64,000 nt of DNA from Sphagnum magellanicum (taxonomy: Eukaryota > Streptophyta > Sphagnopsida > Sphagnales > Sphagnaceae). The stretch is taken from assembly GCA_021904315.1 (NCBI GenBank), contig CM038914.1, positions 5,332,001-5,396,000 on the forward strand. The letters are read 5' to 3'. Position 1 is the first letter of the stretch. Each line of letters starts with the position of its first letter. The position numbers were made by a program, and so were the translations under genes. A model generated the notes under the pieces. The model was given only the letters and a program-made list of their open reading frames with translations, had not been told where the DNA came from and did no database searches. This document shows positions 1-12,247 of this stretch, in pieces.

Positions 1-3000
1 GTAGATCACAAAACCAAAAATGGAAATAAATAATTTGTATGCAATTGAAAGAAATTCAAAAACACACAGCAAAATGCAACACAAAAGTATAGTAAAACAA
101 ATGCATTAAGAAACAAAAGTATTGTAAAATGTAAAAGTGCTATAGCGGAACACAAAAGTGCATACACCAAAATGCAATAGTGCATGTCAAAATGCTTCAA
201 AGGCACAATCACAAACTTTATGCATGATGACCATTTCAATAGGGGTGGGATTTTTATATTTCAAGATTTTTGAACATTAAATTGATTACACATAAATGGG
301 ATTTGCAGCAAGCTTGAAAGCATATACTATTGTCCATTAGAACTTCTCTTCATTAACAATTTTCTATTGGAGCTTTTGAAGCTAAATGCTTACCACTTTA
401 GGTAACCTCTTTGCAAGTTTAAAGGTCTAATGAAGATGAAAGTGACAATGATGACAAATTTGAAGGAGAAAGTGGCAACAACATACATTAGAGTAGGGTA
501 ATAATGGCGAGAAAAAGCTTTTGAATGCTACAAAACAAAGATGCAATGGATGTAGTTACCAAGGCAAATTCATGTGAATTGATTAACATCATAATCAAAT
601 TCTAGAATCTAATGGCCAAATCATTCTACAAAGGTGGCTATGATGGATTGAACTTTCATTAACAAAGTGGCTCATGTCACATCACAAGTCATCAATTGTT
701 GACAATTTCAACCCAAAGGTCTAAAGTAAACCTAGGTGCTCAAATGGCCCCTTTTTAACTAAAAAAATACTAAATTGTTCCAAAATAAAAAACACTACCC
801 TAATTTAGTCAGCCCCTATCAAGGTAGTCTCTTAATCTGTGTGACCATAATAGAGGTAAATCATAGTCTAATTTTTTAAAAAGCTAGATGATTACTTTTG
901 AAAATTCATTCTAAGTTTTGAAGAACAATATTCATCTTGATAAGCTTTATAAAGGAGGATGAGTGAATACAATGAGGACCAAAGTCAAGCCCAAAGTAAA
1001 GATTACTTTGAACTTTTTGGATACTTCAAATGGGAGGATAAACAAGTATAGTGAGGACCAAAGTCAAGCCCAAAGGATTAGATTAACAATAACTTTATTA
1101 CTTTTTAGCCAATAAATTGTGTTCTTCAGGTAGCAAATAACAGCATAGATATTCAAGTAAACCCACATAACCGCTTCTGACTCCTAGGCATGTGGGTGGG
1201 TCTCTTGTTGACTTTAAACTCTAAAATATATTAACTTGAGATTAATTGGGTTGTTAAAAGTCTATAAACTATGTCTTCATAATTCATGCCCTTGCCATTA
1301 GCTTAGGCCAAAAATGGTAAAGAAATGGCATATAAATTCTTGGCAACCAATGGGATGAGCCATCATGTACCCAAAGAACCCAATTTTTTTCCTTATGCGG
1401 AGGGTGGGGGTTGGGAATGGTTTTAGATTTTTTTGGTTCTCATTGTGTTCCCATCAAGTTCACATTATGTTCTCATCAAGTTTTCATTGAGTTCCCAACA
1501 TGTTCTTCAACTTCGCAATAAATTCCCTAACATGTCTCACTAGCACCTCACTTTGTCCCATATGCTTTGTCCAACACAGCTTTGTCTTGGAACCTACATA
1601 GGTGGGCCAATATTGGATTTCTATTCTTGGGGTGAATACTTCCATGCTGGGAGCTTTTAAATTTTCTAAAATTTTTGGGGATGGGCCAATCAAAGAGGCC
1701 ATCACCAACCAAAAAAACATACATTGAGCTCTGGGGATCCCTGTAAATCACAAGCGGGTTTATGACCAAAACTATGTATGTTTATTACATAGCTATGGAA
1801 ATTTATGTTCTTGTTTGCATAAATGTTTTTCATCTTTCTATTGTCTATGTATAATTAGTATGCCACATCATTCTCCTACCATGGACTTCACATAAATTAT
1901 ACCAAAACTTTTCAAAAACTAAAATATCAATTCCTTTCACAATTTTATTTCATAAAACTTTACATTCATACAACAACTTGTTTCTATCAAGTGAAATTAT
2001 TCCCAAAGGTCACAAACACCCATTTCCATACTAACCAAAAGGAAACTAAACAAGAAATTTCCTAAAATCTACACATCACATGGCTCCCCATGTGATTTCA
2101 CATGCATAATAACGTGAGAAAGACTTTTCACATGATTTTCACATAAATTATGATATGAAAATCAATACACTTTAATATGCCAAAGACTTTTCACATAACT
2201 TACTATGTGAAAATCAAACACCATGACCAAATCATAACTAAACTATGAAACCCTACCAACAAGTAAATCACCAAACTTACCCATTAAGTAATTACATAGG
2301 TAATAATTTAACTACATCAAATTACATCATCACAACTAATTAATATAATCACATTATACCAAAGTATTTTCAATTAAAATTTTATAATTTAATTTTAAAA
2401 TGATTTTTTCCCATCTTTCTTATAACTAATGAATACCATTCATCTTGGCATCAAACTTATGTCCACCCACGGTGACCTTGGTTTTACATTCAATTTCTTA
2501 CTATGGAAGCATAGTAAGAATTGAGTGCAAAGGTGACAGGGTAGCCAAGCTAGTCACCAAACACTTATTGTTTCAGAGGTCTATGAATTTTTGGAAAGTG
2601 ATTTTTTGAATTTCATGCCCAAAGAAGAATTGTGGCCCTATTATTTGCACACCCACATAAAGTTTAATGTTGAAAAAGATGAAGAAATGAATCAAATGCA
2701 ACCCTCCAAAGTGGGGGGGGGGCGGGGTGGTCAAATGGTGAAAACGAAAAACCACCCAACACTTGGAAGACTATTATCAAACACCCCAAAAAAAGTCTTT
2801 GAAAGTTGCTCTATTACTTTTATGGTTCAAAGATTATTTGTAGATCATAAAGTTGCACTCTTATAACACTTTAAATCACTTAAATTGAACAAGAAATGAG
2901 AAAGTTATGAGCATTGAAAGTAAGAAGGGTAGAACAAAAGAAAAGAGGAAAAAAATGAGTTTTATAAATTGGAAAAGATTATTTCTCTTCTTGCTCTTCT

Positions 3001-4683
3001 ATAATTACTCCTTTGCCTCTGTTGTTCAAAGACAAATTGGAGAGCTCAAGTTAGCGCTCCCATAACGTTTTAAATCATTCAAAATGAAGAAAAGATGAAA
3101 AAGTTATTAATAAAATGTTCGGTCATAGGGTAGGCTGCCCTACATCATGGCAGAGAGGATTGCATGAGGTTTTGTAGTTGATATCAATTCACTTTTCAAA
3201 AGTTTGTTTGTTGACCACCATCAAGGAGTGTGTGCTTCAGGATTTTGTGGGCTTTGCAAGATCATCTGAATTCCACTTAAGGCAATTTGGGTGTGATCAC
3301 AAGATGTATCACTAGGTGGTAATGTGAAGAATAAAAGTTGACACATAAAATTGCACTCAACTTCAGTTATGTTGAATTGTTACAAATGCAAAAAAGTTAC
3401 ATAGGTTCAGGCAAGTTAGAGCATACAGTATTAGGTCACACTCCTCACATTTAACCACCAAATTAGGGTTTAGATCTCCCAATAACTACAAAATCAAGGA
3501 CAAATGAAAGATAGGCATACTAGCATAGGAGATACACTTTGGAGCCTGTTATAGACTGTAACACACTGGTAGAGCCCCTTATGAACTAATGGAACACCAT
3601 CTTGCCCTGTGGTCTATATACACACAGGAGATACATTATTGGAGCCTGATTTAGATTGTAATTCTTGATTCATATTTAGGCACACTCAATTATTCCTTAC
3701 ATCATAAGTGTTGCTGTGTCTTGAAATCCGAATTGTCAACGTTCTGCAACGTCACAATAAACAATTAAAAATAATCATATATTTTTCAAAATCATTTGGT
3801 ATATTCTTTTTTTTTTCAGCACAAACGCCTTCAGTCTCCGTCAGGGTAATTGACATCACAAGTGGAAGTGGAAGAACCAGATGTAGAACCAGCAAATGAC
3901 ATGCACCTGCACTGGGACCCTGGTGAAAGCCCCAAAATTCATTAGAATTGGTTCTAGATATTATGAATATCATATGCTTAAACTAAATCAGGATCTCTGA
4001 GTTCAAATCTAATATTTCTTGGGTTCAATAAGGTCACTAATATGAGACCTCACTCAAGAAGGTGAAGGCACCAGTGTGGGTACTGCTTCACCCTGGCCAT
4101 GACTGGCTGTCTTGACCTTACCCAGCCCACCCAGGACAAAACCTGAAAAGGTCCCTGAATAGGACACCAAAACCGGTGACCTAATGGAAATATCATACTA
4201 ACCAGCATTGACTACCCCTCCGAATTTCAAACGACACTAGTTTGGCCTCTGCCTTTGGCCCAAGTGTTACCACGTCCGCAACTGATTTTTCCTTCCAAAA
4301 CCTGGTTTTTTGGAACTTATTTGAATTTTCAGTGGCAGAAATCACTTAAAAATCAATATCTCTCACATTCTGAATTCAAACCTTACCAAATAAATTTCAT
4401 TAAATCCTGCTCATCAAGATCTTTCCAACAACACCAAAGGCACATTCCAATTCCTCTAAAGATTTCAGCTACAATTTAATTTAATTTTCAGTGAAAAAAT
4501 AATTCAATATTCAAGAACTTCTACACCGCAAGTCCAAACGACATGAAACCAAGCTGATGCACCCCTCCTTGTCGAGAGCTTTCCAAAGAGACCAAGAACA
4601 CAATCTGAAGCATCCTGGTTCAGTGAATCTCATAAGTACAAAAGAAAACAAACAAACTACCTTCCATCATAGGTATAGATATG
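1..4683. other. AT-rich intergenic region without a recognised gene
   Basis: I see no conserved protein in any frame here. Small structure is visible. A near-perfect direct repeat of about 24 bases occurs at 973-996 and 1052-1075. A second direct repeat (GGAGATACA..TTGGAGCCTG) occurs near 3528 and 3627, about 97 bases apart. Two copies of AAAGACTTTTCACAT lie near 2120 and 2182. The stretch 1395-1510 resembles the reverse complement of 47880-47990, so it is probably an old dispersed repeat. Confidence 0.5.
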
Positions 4684-4686
4684 TAA

Positions 4687-5056
4687 GAGCATTCTCATCA
4701 GCAGTGCTCAGTATGGAACCCTGCAAAAATATTTTTCACATCCAAGTTTTGTTATTTACTTTTTTGCAACCCCACCCATAAAACTGGAACTGGGACAGCA
4801 AATAGGTGGGGGACTACGAATAGTGAACTACCTGGACCAATCATTATGATAGGCCAATCAGAAACACTGAGCAGCAGGCAGACCATATTTATTACACTCT
4901 TTTCTGCAGGTGCACACCGTCGCTGGGCAATTCACCAGCCACCGCAAACTGTTCAATTATGCTGATCCAAAACTATTTTCCGACATGCTTTTAATTTTCT
5001 TCATCTGATTTTACTGTACAGGATCACATACTGAGCACCGTTATACTGAGATGCTC
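4687..5056. mobile_element. MITE, PIF/Harbinger-like, with TAA target duplication
   Basis: The left end begins GAGCATTCTCATCAGCAG and continues into GTGCTCAGTATG. The right end, read on the other strand, begins GAGCATCTCAGTATAACG and also continues into GTGCTCAGTATG. These imperfect terminal inverted repeats of about 30 bases are flanked by TAA at 4684-4686 and at 5057-5059. A 3-bp TAA/TTA duplication and a GAGCATCTC terminus are usual for Tourist-like PIF/Harbinger MITEs. It is about 370 bp long with no coding capacity. Diverged single ends of the same type occur near 31781-31860 and 33485-33510. Confidence 0.72.
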
Positions 5057-5059
5057 TAA

Positions 5060-6859
5060 CTACCGTAAACACGTTTCTGGAGACTGGATTCTTTTCCTGG
5101 TGGTTCTTCATTTTTTAAGGATGATTCTCTTACTCTCACCACCTAGCCTCCCTCTTGTTTAACATGTTCTTAGTTCTAAATACAAAACGTCCCTAGAAGT
5201 TAGGTGTATCCATACTTCACAGCAAGTGATTTTCCCCCCACAAAGTTAGTCATTTTTTCAACAAAAAGATTGGGAGAATTTTAGGAAAAAACGTGCGTTC
5301 CTAGTGTAAATATGACTAATTTTGCACTTTTGCAAAACTTCTGATATCACAGAATAGAAAAAAGAAACCCTCTTCACAGCCTTTTTTTAGATTGGCTGTT
5401 ATTGTCAACAATAGATAGATTTGAGTATGCTATCTAATTACAATGTCAAGGTAATATTCAAGTTTGATTCTGAATGTTTAATTTGGAGGTGTGGCTTGTC
5501 TACAGGACACCAGATGGAGTAAGCATGACTGAGAGGCCTCTTCCTTGGGAAAGCCTGCCCCTACCTAACATCACAGATACGCTGTATATCCTTGGTCATT
5601 GGTTAACAACATGAGCCAAAATCAACACTGACTTGCCAAAAACTTCATTGATCCATTCAACACAAACAATGAAGTGTTGGTGTGGTCAATAAAACCAAAA
5701 TGGCCTGAGGCAGACAATTTTGTAGCACAACTGAGCTCATGTGTTTTCTTAGGGTGAACTCTTTTTTGGCTGCTATTGGCTAATTTTATTTAAATTTTTT
5801 GAGAATTACATGTGAAAAAGTTCCTTTCAGTCTAAAATGTGTTTTTCTCCAGGATTATCTGCCAAGCTTTATACATGCTAACCAGACTGGATATAAACTG
5901 CTTTGTTCCAAAAGCTCCATGACAGTCCGCGTGTGATATGGCCAATCCTTAACCCAAAGTCAAACCCTCCAGAAGTATCCATCTGCAACATAGGTACATA
6001 AAGTAGTCCTCCAATTTAATAGATAATTTAGGCAGATATTTCATGATAAAGAAAACCATTCAGCACTAGATTATCTGCCTTCTTCACATTGGAGAATTGG
6101 CATAGGAAAAATGCTATTTTGAGAGTACATGAGAAGCTTTAACCTAATAGGCAATGAAGCACTCTTGATTCAATGGTCCTCTCCAGCTAGGCCAGGAGAG
6201 GACTCATACTGTGTTTCCAGAGAATGACTTGACAAGTGGAATCAGGGTTCTCTGTTTCCACCTTGTATGAAAGTGAACCTAAGCTCCAGAAAAGAGTTTT
6301 TATACTTGCCTGAGACACCAAGTAACAATTGTAATTGAATGTGAGTTTTCCTTGATCAAACAATGTGTGGACTGGGTACAACCCTGGACAAACCTTGAAA
6401 AGCTACCAAAAAAGTGCAAAGCAACATAAAAATGTGTCTTGCAAGTCTGCAGTTTGAGGTGTGGCACTGCATATCTCTCTAACACACTAAGAATTTTCTT
6501 TCACATCCAAACATCAAGAGAGATGTTTGTAGCAAGGTTGATCAAAATCACCATTGAGTCACATGAAGGTCAGCTGGGTAATGATCCATACTGTCCAGAA
6601 CAGAAGTACTTGTCCCCGGCATGGTAGAACACTTGAAATTCCCATGTTTGCTGGAAATCAACCAGCAGAATCAAGGAAGCAGAATGATTGTGCCCGCAAA
6701 CAAACATGTGATGTAGGGTCGTTCAATTCACCATCTGGGCTACCACCTCCTTTTCAGATATAAACATACCTGGCAATTGCAGTTTGGTAATTTTGCACTA
6801 GCACTTGGAGGTTCCTAGGTTTCCAGGCCAGAAAATGTAATCACATATTACTAACAATT
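5060..6859. other. Intergenic region 3' of the PDCD2-like gene
   Basis: No coding region is supported. About 5250-5400 (TTTTTCAACAAAA..., then TGACTAATTTTG) resembles 40785-40925, so this is a dispersed repeat of unknown class. The last few hundred bases should contain the 3' untranslated region of the minus-strand PDCD2-like gene. Confidence 0.4.
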
Positions 6860-8227
6860 TCAGGTAACAGCCAATTGAACCCAAGGAAACTCTTCCAGAT
6901 AGCCCTTGTGTCCAGATGTTGCAATGCAACAGGAACTAGCACATGCATAGACTGCTATTGTTGCCCAGTCAAGTGAATCTGACTCTGGTGCATTGTGTAC
7001 TCCAAGAAAGTACAGCAGTTGTGGCATCAGTTGCAGCTCAAAAATGCGAGGACCTCCACAATTTGAGCAAGGAGGGATGTCACTGCTGCTGGGCACACGA
7101 TTTTCCACAGAGGGCCACAAGGGTTTTGCACCCACTACCCGGCTGTAGCGCAGAACTTGGTCTGGTGCCCTTGCAATATGGGCCTGGAAAGCAGCCCATT
7201 TCTGTTGCTCACTCAATGAACCCTCCACATCCTGCATATCACTGGCCGAAAACTCCTCACCATCCTCTCTGCTCTTCTCATACACATTTGGCAAATGCTG
7301 TGTCATGCTAGTGGAATTTTGTGAAACTCCAGTGGGCTCAAAATTCTCTTCCTCGTCAACTATCAGCTCCATCTCAGGCCACAGCTTTGCAATCCCAGGT
7401 CTTCTAGATGTTGTTGCAACAACTCTATTCAGAACATCATGGACCATTGTTTGCACTGGGTTTGATGTTTCAGTGGAAGGAGGTGTCAGAAGAGGCAATG
7501 TGAGTCCTCCATTAGGGTTTGCAGCCCCTGATGTCAATGGCCTTAGACCTAAACTAGATGGAGGCACATGTTGTGTTGCACCTGTGACTGCTTGGATCTG
7601 GCCACAGAATGCACTATGACCAGCAATCCAGTGCTCACGCTGATGAATCCCACAACAATACCTTTCTTGTCGGCATACTCCACAAACAATGTTCGCTTTC
7701 CACGTCTCACACCATGTACACAAAGGCGCACCTTCACAGGAAGAAGAATCCTGGAGTCCGTCAGAGCTAGGAGGCTGGTAAGAGTAGAACGGGTTGCTGC
7801 GAGGAAGCTGTGATCGGAACACCCTCACACTTCTGCACAGCGATTGCGAACTCCGCTCATACTGAAGATGCTGGTCTTGCTGCAAGCATGCCATGTTCTG
7901 ACACACGAAAACAAAGAGGGTTCTGTGAAACACATCCTCTCGCTGATCCAATCCTCCTCCTTCCTCACGAAGAGGTGCATACACTTGTAACAGAAACCCT
8001 AAAGGATTGCCACAGACGCCGCACCTGGTCTGATCTCCCTCGGGAATGTTTACAGGGTCTAACCATGCAGGCGCTCCTCCCACCTTGCTCGGAAACTGAT
8101 GTCGCTGCAACTTCCACTGATTCTCTGCTGCCTGCACAAACCCTAATGTCACCAAAACGTCTTCCTCGTCTTCCTCCTCCGAGTCAAACTCCGCATCTTC
8201 ACGCGGAACTCCGGAAGATAAATGCAT
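6860..8227 (-). CDS. MYND zinc-finger / PDCD2 C-terminal domain protein
   Basis: This is an intronless 455-residue protein of the programmed cell death 2 family. These proteins are known as dedicated chaperones of ribosomal protein uS5 (RPS2) in 40S assembly, in cytosol and nucleus; the same role here is inferred. In order from Met 8227: an acidic run (residues 10-22), the conserved LGFVQ and FPSKVGGAPAWLDP block (27-57), a zinc-binding CGVC pair (69-72) with more cysteines near 109-114, a MYND finger from CTWC (170-173) to Cys208, a variable linker, and the PDCD2 C-terminal domain from about 340 to 455, with LRYSR, a CSNCGG pair, an FELQLMPQLLYFL stretch and a cysteine-rich end. The frame stays open upstream to in-frame ATGs at 8284 and 8416. 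I prefer 8227 because plant homologues start just before the acidic run; the upstream residues look non-conserved. The gene appears intact. Confidence 0.9.
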   Translation of the reverse strand: MHLSSGVPREDAEFDSEEEDEEDVLVTLGFVQAAENQWKLQRHQFPSKVGGAPAWLDPVNIPEGDQTRCGVCGNPLGFLLQVYAPLREEGGGLDQREDVFHRTLFVFVCQNMACLQQDQHLQYERSSQSLCRSVRVFRSQLPRSNPFYSYQPPSSDGLQDSSSCEGAPLCTWCETWKANIVCGVCRQERYCCGIHQREHWIAGHSAFCGQIQAVTGATQHVPPSSLGLRPLTSGAANPNGGLTLPLLTPPSTETSNPVQTMVHDVLNRVVATTSRRPGIAKLWPEMELIVDEEENFEPTGVSQNSTSMTQHLPNVYEKSREDGEEFSASDMQDVEGSLSEQQKWAAFQAHIARAPDQVLRYSRVVGAKPLWPSVENRVPSSSDIPPCSNCGGPRIFELQLMPQLLYFLGVHNAPESDSLDWATIAVYACASSCCIATSGHKGYLEEFPWVQLAVT

Positions 8228-8707
8228 TGCTGCCAAGCCTGTTTCCAGCGCGTGATTGGCGTTGCATCTATTCCTTTCCCACATCGCCTCGCGACAATGC
8301 TCACGTCCACATTGGGAACCGCAAGGATTGAACGCCAAAGCCGTGCACTGGCAGTAAATATGACGAGGGCCAAACCCTAAAACAAACACCGTCAGCGCCA
8401 ATGGATGAAAACTCAAACTAGCCTACTTGTGGATGAAAATAAATGAAATATTACAATTAAATGTTAAAGTTAGCCTAGGAGATGCCCCAAAGATAGAAGT
8501 AAATTGACCGATATGCCCAATTTTGGATGAAGTCAGTTTCAATGGTGTGAAAATGTATAGGGGAAGGCACTGAAAATACATTATGTAGTATACACGTCTG
8601 CTGAGGATGGGGCAAGTTGAACACCCAGCCCCCCAATTGAACTTAGGCACCCGCCCCTCTCCCCCCAATTGAACTGAACACGGCTGCTCCTCCTTTTGTG
8701 CTTAGCA

Positions 8708-9112
8708 TTAGAGTTTTCCTTAAAGTCACCCTATCTTCACCCTGTCTTTGGGTCTCTTTTCACCCCCTATCCCGTGTTTGAGTGATGTCTGCAAAATAAG
8801 GAAGTTTTATTAAATATGGGTATGAGAAATGCTGAAACACAAGGTTCGAGGTAATTATAGTGGTTGTACAGGTGGGAACAGTCAAAATATATGCAGTAGC
8901 AGTGGAGGCGCTTAGGAAAAGCAAAGAGAGGGTCAAAACAGGATGAAACTCAGTTTACCACAAAATTGGCACATTTTTGGGTTTCATCCCCCGTTGATGG
9001 CTAATGTACTTTTCTAATGTACTTTTCTGCAGGTTTTTTTCCAATCTTACCCTGTTTTGGACCAAACTCAGGGTTCTGATAATGTGTTTTCCTGACTTTA
9101 CGGAAATGACTA
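8708..9112 (+). mobile_element. MITE copy A, upstream of the PDCD2-like gene
   Basis: This segment of about 405 bp matches 48682-49094 in the opposite orientation over its whole length. Shared blocks include TCACCCTGTCTTTGGG, GCAGTGGAGGCGCT and CCAAACTCAGGGT. The ends form an imperfect inverted repeat: TTAGAG followed by TCC and AAAGTCA. No open reading frame is conserved between the copies. It lies about 480 bases upstream of the chosen PDCD2 start, so it could affect that promoter. Confidence 0.6.
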
Positions 9113-11459
9113 TTGTTTACAAAACCCTAAACCCTTACAACCACCGCATGAGATTTGAACCCAACACAACAGGACTTTTAGTTACTACGATCTAGTTACT
9201 ACGATCAGCCTATTTCTTATTGCTTCAAACAATGGCAACAAATATAATAATTATTTTTTAATTTACTAGATTTTTACCCTGTGACAGATACAAGGTGTGG
9301 CAAGCCCAGTTTTTTAAGACCCTTACAAAGTTTGATTCAGGTGTTAAACATATAACAGGTGTATTCACCTTTTTTTGGTGCTTTGGCTTTTATATTATTG
9401 GCAGGGTTTTATCATTTAACATTCCACATGAAAATGGGCTTTTAGCTCATGTAAATTTGTGTTGGATATCATGAATGTCAAAAGTCTACCTTGAAAAGAA
9501 AATTGAATACTTCTAGTTGATCAATCATCATGATACATTGATTCATATTCATTGGTCAATCACAATGATTGATTAACATGTTAGACAATATGCAAGGGTT
9601 TTGGGTTTTGCTATTACTCATATTGTTAGATAATTCATTTGCAAAATCCTACTTGTCAATTTGACCCAAAAAGAATAAAATTGGATCTTATCTTTCAAAC
9701 AACTTATAATTTCATTTCGATCTTTGGATACATGTTGAAATAGTTGGGAATTTTAGTTCCAATATGGTCTTGTTGACTTTGTCTAATCTTGACTTGCACA
9801 TATCTAGTATGTCATGCATGTCAAAAGTGTTGGTTCCACCTCAAGAGTGATGGCTCAATAGTATAGGCCTTTTGGGGACCCTGGGATTACAAAAGGTCTT
9901 AGTTCAAATAGTGTTGGTTGGTTCTTGATTTTAGAAAGAACCTTTGGTCCCAATTCTACCTTTTTTTTCAGTTTTAATGGTTTTTTTAATCAAGTCTTCA
10001 AACCAAATTCTTTAATTTTAAAAGTTTTCAATTTCATTCATTTTCGGAAAGAATTTAAAATTGGTTCATTTTAAAATAATGTTTAATTCCATCTCCATTA
10101 CACACAACTAAACAAAAAATAAATTGTGTAATATAGGTTTCTTCAATTAACACATATGTGTAGTTCAAAATAGAGATTATGTAATATTAATATGTACAAC
10201 CAATTAAATACAATAACTTCTTTAAAATGTAAGCCCAAGCTTGTACTTTTTTTATATAAAATTATATTTATGTCCATGAAGAACTTGAACCTCTTTAAAA
10301 TGAAGCAACACCTTTAGTTTAGGTTTTAATTTAATTTTGAAAATAAATTGATTTTTCAATTAGGTTTCAATGACAGTTCCAAAAAACTTGGAACCTTCAA
10401 TCCAAAAACCTTAAAACTTGACCTCATTTAGACATTAACCTACTAAAATCCAAGAATCTACCAATTTTAGTGTTAGACAAATATGGTATTTCAGACCTTT
10501 CCAAAGAATATGAATAGTGGATTTTTTTTAAAAATTGACAAAAGATAAGCATCTAGATATTTCTGAAAAAAATGTCTAAAGATGTGCAAAATCAAAATCA
10601 AAATCCAAAATTGAAAATGAAATAACTTGTGGGAAAATTGAACCTTAATTCTATAAAAGAATTTGCCCATTGTAGCATAAGTTGCCTACAAAAACAAACA
10701 CTCACAAAAACAACCCAACCCCCACACCACACACCCATCTTACACCCCAACCTTGCACATTTCAAAGCTTGATATAGTTTAAATAGTAACAAAATCACAC
10801 CTAGATCCCCAAGAACCTTGTAGTATCAACATGGACAAAACTTAAGAATTAAAACATTTTTCAAAATAGAGTTAATTGAAGAGGGAAAAAATGTAAAATT
10901 GGTGAAGGTGAATTACTTTATCATTGTCAACTTTCATTTCTTCAAAATATTTAGATTCCTCAATCAACTCATAATTTTCTTTGGCTAAAACAACTTCAAC
11001 TTTAATATAATGTTTGAAGTTTACATTTACTATACAATTCAAATGTAGATTATTTGGCCAGTTCTTTACAATAATGATAATCCAATCAAGATTTTCAACC
11101 TATAAGCTATTACATCTCAAAGTTGTCAACAAACCAACCAAGCTATAAACTCAATTTGTTTCAATTTGAAACCTTGGAATTCCAAGAATTTATTTGGCAA
11201 GGAAACAAATGTTTGAAAACTAATTGTCATGGATTTGCCACCAAACAACACAATCTACACACTTGGATAAAAGGACATAATATATTTCCAAAATATGGAC
11301 AATTTTCTAATAAGAAATGCAAGCAAAGATTTTTCCATGGACATTCCAACACCAAAGATGTTGGTATCATCTTCTTCAATTTTAAAAATAAGTCCACCAA
11401 GTCCATCACCTAAAATTGTGAACATTGTTTGGACAATATGATTTAATCATAAAACTTCC
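9113..11459. other. AT-rich intergenic region, no gene seen
   Basis: Both strands are low in complexity and no conserved protein is visible. Part of this region may be the far end of the hAT element split by the CACTA insertion, but I could follow hAT-like residues only in the last few tens of bases before 11532. Confidence 0.4.
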
Positions 11460-11532
11460 ACACATGCCAAATTTAAATTCATACAACCTTGTCATCATTA
11501 ATTGCATACTTACATGCTTTAAACATCACATG
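11460..11532 (-). pseudogene. hAT transposase relic A, left piece
   Basis: Read on the minus strand, the sequence just left of the CACTA element continues the hAT coding frame that stops at the right border of that element (25029). The conserved block GTCFGH is restored across the junction if one ATG copy is counted, followed by about ten more matching residues (FKACKYAINDDKV). Stops follow within about 15 residues, so this piece is non-functional. The assignment rests on this frame continuity and on the same motif in hAT relic B. Confidence 0.6.
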
Positions 11533-12060
11533 CACTACTACATATTGTGCCTTTTTGCGAAGGGAAAAACAAAAAACCGGAAGGGTTTGCGAAGCAAAAA
11601 CAACCTGCCATATTTGCGATGTGACACGCATCACAACTTGTGGTTCACCAACAATCGCTAATATATAATGTACCTTAAATCATCACAGCACTTTTGCGAC
11701 ATATACCACAACCAAAACTTTGTGACCCTCTCAGTCTCCGTGCACCCTAGCAATATTACACAGTTCGCACCTCTTAATCATACTCACAACATCGCAAATA
11801 TTAAAATACACACAGTATCGCAAAACATTTTGAGACTCACAAGAAATTGCAATCTTGCGTTATTTGGAGCATCACATTTTGCGTTTGAATATGTATCGCA
11901 AACCTCATCACAAATTTTTACAAAAGTTTCCGATGTTGGACGTATCGCAAGTTACGATGTGCGTTAGTTCGCAAATTAGTAAAAAGGATCCTGGAGAAGG
12001 AAGTTTCGCAAAAGGTTTCGCAATGTCATCTGATTTATCACGGCCTTTTTTAAGTCGCAT
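11533..12060. repeat. CACTA left terminal and subterminal repeat array
   Basis: After the CACTA terminus, TTGCGA or its complement TCGCAA occurs at about 11555, 11587, 11614, 11694, 11792, 11818, 11896, 11945, 11969, 12006 and 12018. That is eleven copies in less than 500 bases, against well under one expected by chance. The first four copies are TTGCGA and the rest are TCGCAA. In En/Spm such short subterminal repeats bind the TNPA protein, so a similar role is likely here. Confidence 0.8.
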
Positions 12061-12247
12061 AAAATCTCGGTGACATTGAGGAGTACATGCAGTAGTGCAA
12101 AGGAGAGTAGTACAAAGTTCCTAAAGGGCCTACTCCTGGAACTATAAATGCTGAAATTCGCTAAAGACTTTGACACAATGAACATTGTGGAGTAATATAG
12201 AACCACAAGCCTCAATGGCAATTTGCATAAAAATAATGAGTAGAACA

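Noticed and set aside
2573..2866. Overlapping frames on both strands near 2.6-2.9 kb
   Set aside because: Short, Pro/His or Gly-rich because of a G-run, with no conserved features.
6943..8331. Plus-strand open frames (for example 7810-8331) opposite the PDCD2-like gene
   Set aside because: They are antisense shadows of a long, clearly conserved minus-strand frame and have no family features of their own.
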